Origin: Combretum micranthum
Taxonomy: Eukaryota > Streptophyta > Magnoliopsida > Myrtales > Combretaceae
Direction of reading: 5' to 3'
Assembly (NCBI GenBank): GCA_024138025.1
Contig: JAMXBD010000233.1
Location: forward strand, 62,001-126,000
Length of the DNA stretch: 64,000 nt
Part shown: in pieces, positions 36,949 through 48,021 of the stretch
Layout of the letters: every line of letters starts with the position of its first letter
Position numbering within the stretch: the stretch's first letter is position 1
Program-made: the position numbers and the translations under genes
The notes under the pieces: model-generated
Told to the model about the DNA's origin: nothing
What the model saw: the letters and a program-made list of their open reading frames with translations, nothing else
The model's database searches: none

Positions 36949-38147
36949 ATGAGTTAATCCTTTGCTAAGTTACATTTCCTTGTTTGTGCTTGTAAGTAGT
37001 AGCACTAGAAATTAAGGAAAAGATAAAAGTATTGTGTGATTTGAATTTATGATTGGTTGAATATAAGTTAAGAATATCGAAAGAGGAATTGATAATTAAA
37101 TTGTGATTCTTGCATTGACATGATGAATATCGGTTTTGATCGCCTTTAACTTGAACTCAACATGATCTGGTTAAACTTATATTGAAAATAATTTATGCAT
37201 ATCATATTGGTGAGTCACATTTGTTTCACTACTATTCTCGTGTGGGGAAACGAGGAAGTTGTAGTAGTGCTTAGTAGGAGCCGAAAAGTCTACATGGGCC
37301 AGTAGGAGCCGGAAAGTCTACGGGGTAAGCAGAAGCCAGCAAATTTGCAAATATTGATGGTCGTATGGGCCTGTAACCTCCCAACCGCCGACATGGAGGG
37401 TGTAAAATCCATGCTACACATGATTTCTGGTTAATCTTGTGTATTTTATTTGCTCATGTGTTTGGCGCATTTTCATATGATTGTTTAAATACTTGTTTGA
37501 TTTATGAAAATGTCTGGTAGATGGGAATTATCTCACTAAGCTAGATTTGCTTGTACCCCTATAGCTTTTTGTTATAGTATGATTATCTTTGGTTAGCACC
37601 GAGGAGCCCCGTATGCCAGGTATGAGCCAAAGCTACTAGGAGTTTTTGGGAGAAGTTATATGTATTTAGTTTTGAACATAGACTTCTAAGAAAATCTCTA
37701 TAGTAGGTTTATGTTATAGTTATGTTTACTTTGTTAATGGACCATTTTAAGACGGGGGAATGCCCCTAAGATGATGTAAGAGTTTGTTATTTAAATGATA
37801 ATTTCATGTTTGTTTATATAAGTTCTTGCTTGCTTTTATTATCTACTTAAATGTAATACCCCTGTGAGTCTCCTACTATCTTGGAAGTACGCCTTGCATG
37901 TGATATCAAAGCTCCTGCATGACTAAGGTTGTTATTCATCAGTTTTAATATTATATGCGGTGGACTACCACGTTTAGGGTACCTTCTGGGGCATGACACT
38001 TTTAATATTTGATAATACTCATTCTATTTTGAGCTTCCACACTCTAACTCTTAACTCAGTATCTAAGGCTTCCACCTTTGAACTTCTTCCAACATAACTG
38101 GGTATACTCAGGGGAGGTTTCCCATAAGCAGCCCTAAAAGGTTTAAG

Positions 38148-38513
38148 CTAAGCTCCATGACGATAAGAGGTATTAAAGGCATATTTAGTCGATGGCAAAT
38201 ACCTTAAGAGACAATCAATAACAAAATTGCATAAATATTGTTGAATGGTTTGATTAAGAATCTTAGTTTTCCCATCACTATGAGGGTGATAAGCAATTCT
38301 CATTTGAAGCTTAGTGTCACTCAAAGCAAAAGGCTCTTTCCAAAATCTACTCATTAAAATAATATCATAATCTGAAACAATATTCTTAGGGAACCCATGT
38401 AACCTGGCTACTAAATGCAAGAATAGAGTAGAAACCTTAGCTGTTGTGAAACACTTATCTAAAGCACTTAAGTGATTGTATTTTGATAAATAGTCCACAA
38501 TCATTGGGATCAC
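38148..38513 (-). pseudogene. Ty3/gypsy integrase core fragment
   Basis: This is the DDE integrase core of an LTR retrotransposon, which would insert the cDNA copy in the nucleus. The open stretch of 121 codons contains VDYLSKYNHL (first Asp), HGFPKNIVSD (second Asp region) and AYHPHSDGKT. The conserved Glu that normally follows in DGQTE reads Lys here (DGKTK), so a catalytic residue is missing. The frame continues past 38148 in altered register towards 38004, where LTR copy 4 interrupts it; the C-terminal part is at 34215-34751. Confidence 0.85.
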
Positions 38514-39667
38514 AAAATAACCTTAAGATTAAGGGAAAAAAGTAATGAAATATAGGCTAATGTCTTTAGAAATGTGATTAGGATTAGGAAGGGGATGAAG
38601 TAGTCTAGTTGGTGAATGAGTCAAATATTTGACTTGTTGACAAATGCGAAACTGTGCCACAAATTTCTTTTACTTTGATCTTACACTGGCTACTCTCTTA
38701 AAGGTCTTGAGAAAACCAAAATGGACATAACTAGGGGATGCATGATACTTTTATGATAGTAAAGGAATGATAGAGCATTGAGGCATAAAAAAGCGGAGAC
38801 AGAAAATATAATTGATCATTCTACTACTGTTTAGGGTACTTGTACATAATGCTCTTATTTAAGTCTGATACCACTTGCTAAGATTGAGGACTAGTAGTAT
38901 ACTTTTGTTTCAAAATATCAATAAATTGAAAACAAGGAGTTGAAATTCGCATATAGGAACTTAGATCACTTGACTAGTGTAACAAAGCATCCACAACAAT
39001 GCTGTTATGAACGAATTTTCAAAAATCACATAGTCGTACCACAACAATACTAGATTGAGTAGCTTCTTAAAACTCCTATGATCCATCTAGATGATGGAAT
39101 GAGTCCTTAACAAATATTGATGTCATTTTTTGATTGCTTCAACAATGGGAAATAATTCCCCTCACATAAGTAGAAGAATTCCTTAAGTGGAAAGGAAGTT
39201 CCTTACTAAAATAGGCTACTGGGTCTCTTACTTATAATAATACTACCCCAATTCTAGTACTTAAAGCATATGTTTCAACAATAAATTGTTTATAAAATTA
39301 TGTCAGGGTGAATATAAGAGCCTAGCATACTCTAATGAAAATTATCCTATTAGATCATGTTAGTCAAAGGCCCAACAACAATTGCATAGCCTTAAATAAA
39401 ACAACATTAGTAAATTCAACAATTTCAAGAAAGCATGGAGATCCTCAACAATTTTTGACAAAGGCCATTCTTTCACCATTGCAACCTTAGATGGTTCAGA
39501 ATTGACACCATTATGAGACACAATATGTCCCAACTATGGTGATCTAAGCAAAGAAACACTTAGATCTCTCTCTCTCTTTCTTTTAAAGTCATGATCTTGT
39601 AAAATAGCAAAACAATTGAGAGAGATGGTCAAGATGGCGAGCCATGTCTCTCTTGTAGACTAAAATG

Positions 39668-40030
39668 TTATATATATATGTATGTATGTATAAAAGAAGC
39701 TATCACAAAGCATCTCAACAAAGGCATGAATAACTTGTTCATTTGAGCTTGAAACATTGCAAGGGCATTACTCAACCTAAAGGGCATTACTAAAAATTCG
39801 TAATGGTCCTTATAAGTAATAAAAGCCGTCTTGGCCACATCATTTAGGTGCATGTGAATATGGTGATAACCAGAAAACAAATCCAATTTTGAAAAAAAAC
39901 CTTGCTTCATGTAATTTATCCAACAATTTATCTATTGCTAGTATAGGAAACTTATCCTTTATAGTAACTTAATAAAAGGCCCCATAATCGACACAAAAAT
40001 GCCAAGAACCATCCTTTTTCTTGACTAGTA
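39668..40030 (-). pseudogene. Ty3/gypsy reverse transcriptase fragment
   Basis: Minus-strand reading gives KKDGSWHFCVDY near 40010, a frame change, then [16 protein letters not shown] and [18 protein letters not shown]. These are the fingers/palm motifs of Ty3/gypsy reverse transcriptase. The YxDD active-site region should follow at the low-coordinate end, but an AT/TATG repeat (39670-39692) lies there and the motif is absent. Post-RT text (HIVSHNGVNSEPSKV) resumes near 39500-39460. The enzyme is not functional. Confidence 0.85.
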
Positions 40031-40645
40031 ACATTGGAGAAAAAAATAGGCGTGTACTAACCTTGATTATGAATTGTTTCAATATATTTTACACTTACTT
40101 TTTAATCTAGTTCTTTGAAAAGTGAATGTACCTACAAGACCTCACATTTACTGGAGCGGCTTCTTACGGGATGTGTATACAATGTTGTTCTTGTTGTAAT
40201 GTGGCAATGATGATGTGTTTCAAGAACCTTATAATATCTACCTAATATTTGCCATAAAGTAGTATTGCTGGTGGGTGTAGCTACCAAAGTACTTGTGAGC
40301 CACTAAATGGTAAAATGAAGTAACAGCATCAGCGCAAACCATTCTTCTCAATTGATGATTAGGATTATGCAATAAAGAATTTTAAATTTTTAATAGTGAC
40401 ATCAAAGCTCCTTAGTGAGAAAATTTCATTAACAAAGATTAATAGAAAATATTAACTAGTCCCAAGTTTTGTAACCATTGCACTCGAAGAACAACCTTCG
40501 TACCTTGAATTGGTAAGACATAAAAGACTACCAAAAACAAAACATCCTATATTAGGACCTAAACATTCAAGCATTGCTCCCTCAAATATCAAGCAAGTAC
40601 CATCTCTAGTCATCATGAATTGTCAACCTTAATTCTTTAACTAAA

Positions 40646-40988
40646 GGGAAAAAGCCCATCTTGGTACCTGAACTTTAATCAAGTAGATAAATAAGTACCT
40701 AAACTTTTAAAAAGGTTTATTTTCATACCTAATGAAACTTTTCGTCACCCTTTAAGTTACCTTTTAAAAAGTGCATTTTTAAGTCTAATTAAACTTTTCA
40801 TACCCCTTTTCACTATCCCCACTCTTTTATTGTTTCTTGAAGTAGTTGACACGTGTCAAATAACGATTGAGATGGTAGTATTTAAGGGCATGGAAAGTTC
40901 AATTATGTATGAAATTGGATTTTTTAAAAGTTCAGGTACCTAATTGTCCATTTCGTCAAAGTTTAGATACCAAAAGAGACCTTTTCCC
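40646..40988. mobile_element. MITE 3, Mutator-like, inside the gypsy body
   Basis: The left end (gggaaaaagcccatcttggt) and the reverse complement of the right end (gggaaaaggtctcttttggt) form inverted repeats. They extend for about 70 bp through acctgaacttt...taggtacct. The element is 343 bp. The flanks ttaactaaa (40637-40645) and ttaacttaa (40989-40997) match at 8 of 9 bases, the duplication length of Mutator-like elements. Confidence 0.8.
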
Positions 40989-41170
40989 TTAACTTAACAA
41001 CTTTGGAAAAAAAAAATTATGGGTAATCCAATAATATTGATAAGGACTAATTATTAATGAGATCATAAAGGCATAGTGTTTTGAGTATCATTGTTACATA
41101 CAAAACACAGAAACTAATAGTACTAGAATCAACTGGATCTTTATCATGTAATATCTCATTATTATTTAAT

Positions 41171-41350
41171 GAAAATTTATGGTGTGAATCTATACACAGA
41201 TGAAAAGTTTGGGGGATAAATCTGCACTGTTTTTCATTTGTTTTATCAAAAAATCTAACATGTCCTTAATGTGCTGATTTTTTAAAGTTTAAGGAGTCAA
41301 AAACTTTACTTTGAAAGTTTAAGGGGTTAGTCCGCATTACCTTTGAAAAT
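41171..41350. mobile_element. Fragment related to MITE 1
   Basis: The text tgctgattttttaaagttta, followed by caaaaactttactttgaaagttt and ggttagtccgcattacc, parallels MITE 1 at 8130-8220. Only one end and part of the middle remain. Confidence 0.55.
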
Positions 41351-41355
41351 TTAGA

Positions 41356-41639
41356 ACATTTATGACCTTTATGAAACTTCTCATTGCAATTGTAACATAA
41401 TTCCTTTCTCTTTGTGCAAGCATCTCACTTGTTGATAAGCAAAGTAAAATGAGTATGGTGTTTGATTGGCGTAAAGATGATGAAGGGGTTAGAGAAGTGG
41501 AGGATGGTAATTGTATAGAGAGAGTAATTGTAGGTTTAGAAGAATTAAAAGATGAATGTGAGTACAAAATTTGGGGAAACTTTGGAGTCAAATTGGTATG
41601 AAAGTTTGGATTCATACATTTTGGCAAGCTAAATTGCAT
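41356..41639 (-). pseudogene. Ty3/gypsy gag C-terminal part with CCHC zinc knuckle
   Basis: At 41397-41356 the minus strand encodes CYNCNEKFHKGHKC, an exact C-x2-C-x4-H-x4-C knuckle that binds RNA in the capsid protein. The open frame upstream (41639-41400: Ser/Thr/Pro-rich with LPKCM, then LAQRER) is the linker before the knuckle, but in a different register. A frameshift therefore separates the two. Confidence 0.8.
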
Positions 41640-43093
41640 GAATCAAATCATAAAGATGGGCTTTTTGTACCTCATGCCTTATGGCTTGTTTAAGACACCA
41701 GTCACAAAGTAATTGAGGTGAAACTAATAAGATAAGTTGGTGATGCAATTTAATAATGCTTCAAAATTAGGTTGATACTCTCTAGCTGCACTTGGTTGAA
41801 CCAATTTTGATAGGGTACCTTGAGGATCATCATAAGAAGATGTTGAATCTTGATTCCACTACTTGTTTAAAGTGAGCCTAAGAACTCAATTATTGACCAT
41901 TGTGAATCGATTAATTCTAGGCCAATTCTTTATCTTAAAAAACAAATGAACTAATAGAAATCCTTTATTCATTAGGTATTTGATGAAAATTAAAAAAAAA
42001 AAAACACTCCATTTAAAGAGCCATCCTAAGACATATTAGTGCCATCAAATTTATGAATATCTAATTTGAGACCCTTAAACAATAGATTCGGGAACAAAAG
42101 TATTAATCGAAAATGATTGTTACGTCCTGAGTGCATAAGACGTTTTGGTTTTGCTACATATATTGCTGAAGCAATATATTTAAGGCTTTACAAAGGTTGG
42201 TGCTTTTCTATCCAATGGAAATTTTAGGATAAAGCCATTTGCTTTACCACATTCTAAGTGATTTATAAACTTGTGGGATTATGTGTTTAAGAGTTAATTA
42301 GCATAATTTACTCATCTATAAACATGGTTACCATGGGCCCCTCATAGAAGCACTACTAAAAAAAAAGGGTTTTGGACCTAAGTTTTTGTAAACCTCTAGA
42401 TTTTATGGTAATTATAAGTAAACCCTAATAACAAATGTCAAACTAAAACCTTAAAGTCAACATAATCCTATGTTAAGTCTAGTAAATCTAGATATTGCAA
42501 TCCTATGCTCTAAACCGTTGAACAATAAAATTGAGATAATCGTAGGTTATCGTCCGTAATAATATAGTGGAGCCAAAAAGATTATATTTGTAAAAATTTA
42601 ATTTGTTTTAGACCCAAACGAGATCAGTTTTTAATATTAGGGTTCAGACATGCGAAACTATAAAAATATTTCAATAACATCATTAGACTCATAATAATAT
42701 AAGAAATCATAAAATATCAGTTTTAGAATTTTTTAGTAACTAAAAATATCAGATATAGCCCGTTTATACATATTTTCTTTATTATTGGTATTAATTTGTC
42801 ACGTCTATTATTCAAGTTGCTATTCTACACTATTCATTACTATTTCATTATCTCTCCTTTTTCTTACTACCTATTCTTACATTCTTAAACACACATTTCT
42901 TACATTTATCTTTCTCATAAAACTTTACACATATCATATCTTACTTTTAATCATCTTTCATTACAAAACGACAAATTTAATCAATTTCCCCTCTCTTTTC
43001 GAGCTAAGGCCGGTGCCCCCTCTCCTCTTCCTCTATCCATTTTCTTTTCTTTTTCATTTAATTTTAATCACACTAATTTTCACTTCAAAACTC

Positions 43094-43101
43094 TATAAAT
43101 A
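43094..43101 (+). promoter_or_regulatory. TATA box of LTR copy 5
   Basis: TATAAATA followed by CCCC, at the same place as in copies 3, 4 and 6. A ccggtgccccctctcctctt tract lies about 65-85 bp upstream. Confidence 0.7.
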
Positions 43102-44856
43102 CCCCATCCCTCCTTCATTCTTTATACACACTTTCATACCTTAACAAACTCTTGCAAATTTTCCTCTCAATTTCCCCTCTCCCTCTCTAAAACAATTTCC
43201 ATAAATTTTCTTCTTCCATTCAGCATCTCTCACCATATACCTTAGGTAAATTCCTAAAACCATCTTCATGTTCATGTTAACATAACATGACCGTATTGTG
43301 TGTCTTTTAAACCCGTGGGTATTATGGAAGCAACAATATGTTTATGTCTTATTTAACAATGTTCAAGTATTATTATTTTTGTTATATTATTGACCATAAT
43401 CTAACTTTTATATATTATTAAGAATATATGTATATATGTATTCTTAGAGAATATAAGCTCACTAATATAATTTTTATTTATGCTCATGCAATTTATTTAT
43501 TTCATGTAATTTATTAAGACTAGTCATTCTATAGAACTTATCCATTATCTAAGTCTGGGAGCCTTGATACTAATCTAAGACTCTCTTGATTTTTCTTGTT
43601 TTATTTTCTTGCTTTTCTTTACGGGACTAGTCCATCTCTTAGTTTGGGAAGTCATGATACAAGTTAAGACTTCCATATTTTTCTTGTTTCTATATATATA
43701 TATATATATATATGTTTATTTGACTTCTTGTGACTTTTATTTTTCTATATTAGTTATTTTTAGATAATATAACTATATGTTCATATTCATGCATGACTTT
43801 AATGTTGTCTTCTTTCTAAAAATTTTATGGAAATAAAAAGAGTTACTTTCTTTTGCTTAAAAATTTGACTAAACTCTTAATAAACATGATTTTAACACTT
43901 TGGAAAAACTCTCATTTAAAACTTAGGATAATGTGGTCATAAAATTTTTAAAACAAAAAAATAAGTTATTTTCTTATATATAAAATATGATTAGACTCTC
44001 AAGGAAAAGTAGATTGATACTTTTCAAAACTTAGGAGAGATTTTCAACTCGAATTTAGGAAAGTGATTTAACTATCCCTTTTCTAAATCATGAAATGGAC
44101 CTATATTTAAGATTGATAATTCTTTCTTATGCAAGATTTTTTTTAAAACTTATTTAAATGATTCATACAAACACTTTGAGAAATATTAAGAACTAAATAA
44201 TTTTTCTAAATGAAACTTAAAGTAACTCACTAGCTAAGAACCCACTTAGAAAATAAAATTGGTGGAATCAAGTATTTAAAGTATAAAATTGATCTTTTTA
44301 TGAAGTAAATAAAATAAGAAAGTAATAGTTATAATAGGAAATCACTCATTTGTAATAACTCACCATTTCAATTTCCTTTTAACAATTTGAAGAAAAGTTT
44401 TGCAAACTTCACTTTTTCAAATGAATTGTTTTATGAAAAATCATTATTGGGATAACACTACTAGAATCATGCATGCAATGCTAGTTTATATGTATACAAA
44501 AAGGATTTTTCAACTATATAAATATTTAAGTGTTTGCTATGGAATTTTCGGATGAAATAGAATTTAGAAAAAAATTGCAATTTGAAGGCTGGAAATTCGT
44601 ATCAATTCTTTACCAACCTATTTCAAAAACCAAATGGATTTAAATGTGGAAAATAACCTTAGAAGTAGATATATCTTTTCGAGTAGGTAGAAAACAAAAT
44701 CTAATATGTGAAATTCTAAGTTAAAATGAGCAAGTTATGACCGTTTTAAGTTGGAATTTTCATAAGTTCAAATTTTAATGAAATTGATAAAATGGAATTA
44801 ATAAATTTAAGTAGAACTTGGATGAAATACTCATTTAAGGTATTTTTTTTGTTTAG

Positions 44857-44922
44857 GTGGCGAGGACCAGGACTTTCACTTTCCCAAGGATTACTTCGAC
44901 TGATAGAGATCGCAATGGCCAA
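44857..44922 (+). other. Conserved micro-exon, LTR copy 5
   Basis: A T8 tract and gtttAG are followed by 44 nt reading GEDQDFHFPKDYFD after two leading bases, then TGA (44901-44903). The ATG at 44915-44917 begins ATGGCCAA, directly followed by GTGAGT at 44923. All elements of the block are intact in this copy. Confidence 0.7.
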
Positions 44923-46188
44923 GTGAGTTTTCCTTTATAACTTATATATTCACGCATGTGCTTATAAAGTAGGGCACTAGAATTTAGGAAAAAAGATAAA
45001 ATTGATATGCATGCGGGTTATCATGGGAATTATGTATGTGATTCGTTATGTGTGATCAATGAATGATAAGTATATTGGAACTCGATTGGTTAACTAATAT
45101 AAGTTGTTTCTATGTATTATGCTATGTGTGCGAGTATTGGTTGATCACCTTAAATGAGATTAATTGTGGATCAGAAATTCATTATAACTAAATTAATCAT
45201 GCATATCACTTAGAAAATCATGTTTGCATTTTTTTCTACTACTCCTCAGCATGAGATTGGAAAGGTAAGTTGCCTAGCTACATCTTGATGAATTAGGACA
45301 TTCAAAGAATACGACCTTATGGTGTAGTCTAGTCAGATCGATCGCTTTGGGTAAAGAAAGCCTTGGGACTAGTAGTACAGTTGATTGAAATCCCAAGATG
45401 CGCAAATTACAAGAAGGTCGTTGGACCCATTCAAAGCATTTTCTAACCCTAAATGGAGGGCGTAAATCCATTTTGCATACGAATCCAGAAAGTCGTATGT
45501 ATTGTTTGATCATATGATTGTTGCATGTCATATGCTTGCTAATGGACTTGTTTGACTATTTTGTTATGGGTACTTTTGCATAAGGAATATCTCATTAAGT
45601 TCGTTATACTTACCCCCTAATAGATTTTTGATGTTGTAAGATTATTGTTTTTGTACCTGAGACCGTCCTGATCATTTGAGTAGGACTTACGCTTTTGAGA
45701 AGCTTTTGGAGGAATTCTATTCGAAGACTTTAGATTAGATTTCCTTTAAAATCTTTTGGCTATAGCTATTTGCTTAAGTAAGACTATATTTATTTTGGTG
45801 ATTTTTCGGGGAAATGCCCCTATGATATTGTAAAACTATTGACCTTCAAGTTATGAATATGAATGTTTAAGTATTTTCTTGGTTGCTATACTTTTACAAT
45901 CTTGAATAACATATCCCACCGGTGTCTCCTTTGTTGTGAAAGTACACCTTGCATATGTTGTCGAAGCTTTTTGCATGATTAAGGAACATCATTCCAAAGC
46001 TTTTATTTCTTATGCGGCGGATTGTCATGTTTAGGATATCCTTTGGCGCGTGACAGGTTTCATTTCTGAGTAAATATAGACCATGGTTAATTAAATTACA
46101 ACCATCTAGCTTCGAAATAAAGTTTAAAAGGAGTTTTGATAAGAAACTTCTAAATAGAGTCCATGTCTTGTGGTATACACTAGTTGTC

Positions 46189-46849
46189 TGATGTGCCAGG
46201 ATCACTTTGATTCATTAGATGCCTTGATTTGCTAATTAGAAAAATTTGTAATTTGGGTTTTTCATTCATTATGAAAAGAAAATGATATAGATGGCATTGA
46301 CAATGGATATTATGCACCAAGATCAACCTGAGCGTAGATCAACCTGAACTACGCTAACTCTATATCGGTATGACTCACGAAATAGAGGTAACGGTATGCT
46401 TGTCACAATCCAAATAAGGATTGATAAGAACGGTAACTTGCCACAATCATAATAGGACTGGTAAGAGTAAAATTGAGAAAACTCTCAAATATCAAATGTC
46501 AATAACTGTCTATCATAAAATAACAAAGACCTATATAAACTAACACAAAGGAAGGCTAAAAGTGATAAAAGAAAATAACAATTCATAGCTAAAGAAAAGC
46601 TGGCGGCATAAGCATATACGTTGGTAGCCTTTGATATAATAGCAGGCGACCTTGAAGGTAGCCTTAAAAAAATCGAATCTGTGCATGTTGAAGGCCGATG
46701 GCCTATTTTCTAACGTCGGCGGCGTACACACAAAGGCTAGCAACGTTGAATGCTGGCATATAGGTTTCTCATTTCCTTCAATGCTTGATTTTGTAATCCT
46801 CTATCTTGGTCTCTGGTGATTGGTTGTGGAACTTGGGTAGGTTGATTCC
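46189..46849 (-). repeat. 3' LTR of the second gypsy element (major part)
   Basis: It is colinear with 54176-54773 over its whole length, including the phrases tttgtaatt.gggtttttcatt, ggattgataagaacggtaac and gcatgttgaaggccgat. It carries extra sequence near 46700-46765 that the other LTR lacks. The last five bases of the LTR (catca) are found at 50636-50640, beyond the insertion. Confidence 0.88.
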
Positions 46850-47954
46850 TGTCACGCCCTGAAAGGGTATTCTAAATGTGGCAGTCCGTCACATATAATA
46901 TCAAGACTTAAGAATGACTATCTTAGTCATGCGAAAGTCTCGGTATTACATGTAATGCGTCTAATACGGTAATAGGAGATGCTTTTGGGAAGTGTGGTCT
47001 AAGCAAGTAATATTGAACATACAAGAATCTACAAATAAAAATAGATCATAATAATAAGAATCAAAAGTCAATTACATGATTCTTAGGGGCATATCCCCGC
47101 TAAAACTCCAAGGATCGAAATACTTAATAGTCTTTACAACCTTAAATACCACATTAAAAGATTTTAAAGGAATTCTAGTATAACCTTCAAGTAAATTTCC
47201 TTCAAAAACTCCCAAAAAAAAACTTACGCGGATATGAGGAGACCTCGGATACAAAAACATGTGTTCCTATGAATATAAATATCTATAGGGGCGTAGCCTT
47301 CATGGGCTTAGTGAGAATAATCCTAATAGTCATACTAAAAACAAAATAACAAGCAAGTTTATTAGACAAGCAAATGTAATGCGACAAGACGTGAGCATAC
47401 AAGACATATGATTTTCCAGGAATCATATGTTGAATGAATTACGCCTTTCATTCGGGTTAGGTATTCTAGCCCATTACGGCCATCACTTCTTTGAAAAAAA
47501 AATCATTTTTATAGATCTTACTGGCTCTTATTCACCATAAAAAACATGTAGTTATTATTAGCTCCTACTAGCCATCAATTTATGTAGTTTTTACCGGGTT
47601 CTACTCGCCACATACATAATATACCGGGTACGCCTACCACCACTATCATACACTTATCCCACCAATTGTACAATAGCAAATGCAATGTGACTCAACTTAT
47701 GAAGTGCATGTATCAACTTTTATTTAGAGCCTAGCCATTATTTTTCAATTTCTTGCAAGTGACTAACCAATTTCAGACACTTCAACATGTTAATAAGCAT
47801 ACAATTTATCACAAACAATTCATGGCTCGATATGCTTAATATTCTTTCAACATGTTATAAACACATGAATCTTCAATTTTATCTTTTCTCAAATCTAGTG
47901 CAACTAATTTATAAGCACAAGCATGAGCATGAAAAATAAAGGAAGTAGACTCAC

Positions 47955-48021
47955 TCGGCCATGATGATACTCCCTTAGTCGAAGTAGTCTTCGGGGTAGT
48001 ATACGTCCTCCTCCTCGGTTC
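47955..48021 (-). other. Conserved micro-exon, LTR copy 6
   Basis: On the minus strand, tttgtttAG is followed by 44 nt encoding TEEEDVYYPEDYFD after two leading bases, then TAA (plus strand 47975-47977). ATGGCCGA (ATG = plus-strand 47962-47960) runs straight into GTGAGT. Every part of the block is intact. Confidence 0.7.

Larger units (their letters stand above)
34752..37998 (+). mobile_element. Solo LTR, family A copy 4 (3.25 kb), inside a gypsy integrase
   Basis: It begins TGTAAACCCC and ends GGGGCATGACA, flanked by exact ctttt at 34747-34751 and 37999-38003. TATAAATACCCC is at 35447. An ATG-free leader runs to a cttagGTAAAA donor-like site (35561). The palindrome is at 36736-36790 and the micro-exon at 36885-36948. 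Short 27-bp repeats (agtaggagccg.aaagtcta) lie at 37273 and 37300. A second exon-like block near 37594-37620 lies between ggttAG and cAGGTATGAG. It is the shortest copy of the family. Confidence 0.92.
38004..42381 (-). mobile_element. Ty3/gypsy retrotransposon body (gag-pol remnant)
   Basis: The minus-strand order is gag (about 42090-41340), a MITE-interrupted region, reverse transcriptase (about 40030-39668), the post-RT/RNase H connection (about 39500-39300) and integrase (38520-38004). The order fits Ty3/gypsy, in which integrase follows reverse transcriptase and RNase H. The rest of integrase is at 34215-34751. Gag includes KLDIHKFDGTN near 42060 and a CCHC zinc knuckle at 41356-41397. 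The whole body is full of stops and frameshifts. A Mutator-like MITE (40646-40988) and a fragment of the MITE 1 family (41171-41350) lie inside. LTR copy 5 interrupts the 5' part at 42387. No intact LTR pair could be assigned to it. Confidence 0.8.
42387..46055 (+). mobile_element. Solo LTR, family A copy 5 (3.67 kb)
   Basis: It begins TGTAAACCTC and ends GGCGCGTGACA. The flanks gtttt (42382-42386) and ggttt (46056-46060) match at 4 of 5 bases. TATAAATACCCC is at 43094, 707 bp in. The leader has no ATG up to the cttagGTAAA donor-like site at 43246. An (AT)n run is at 43691-43713, the palindrome at 44709-44760 and the micro-exon at 44857-44922. It sits in the 5' part of the minus-strand gypsy body. 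Confidence 0.88.

Noticed and set aside
42785..43144. A 119-codon hydrophobic open frame
   Set aside because: It lies in the U3 and leader of LTR copy 5, spans the TATA box, and is a by-product of T/C-rich DNA.
34752..46055. One complete retrotransposon with copies 4 and 5 as its two LTRs and the gag-pol remnant between them
   Set aside because: The LTR promoters point to the plus strand while gag-pol lies on the minus strand. Copy 4 has its own exact CTTTT duplication and copy 5 its own near duplication. Integrase sequence continues on the far side of copy 4.
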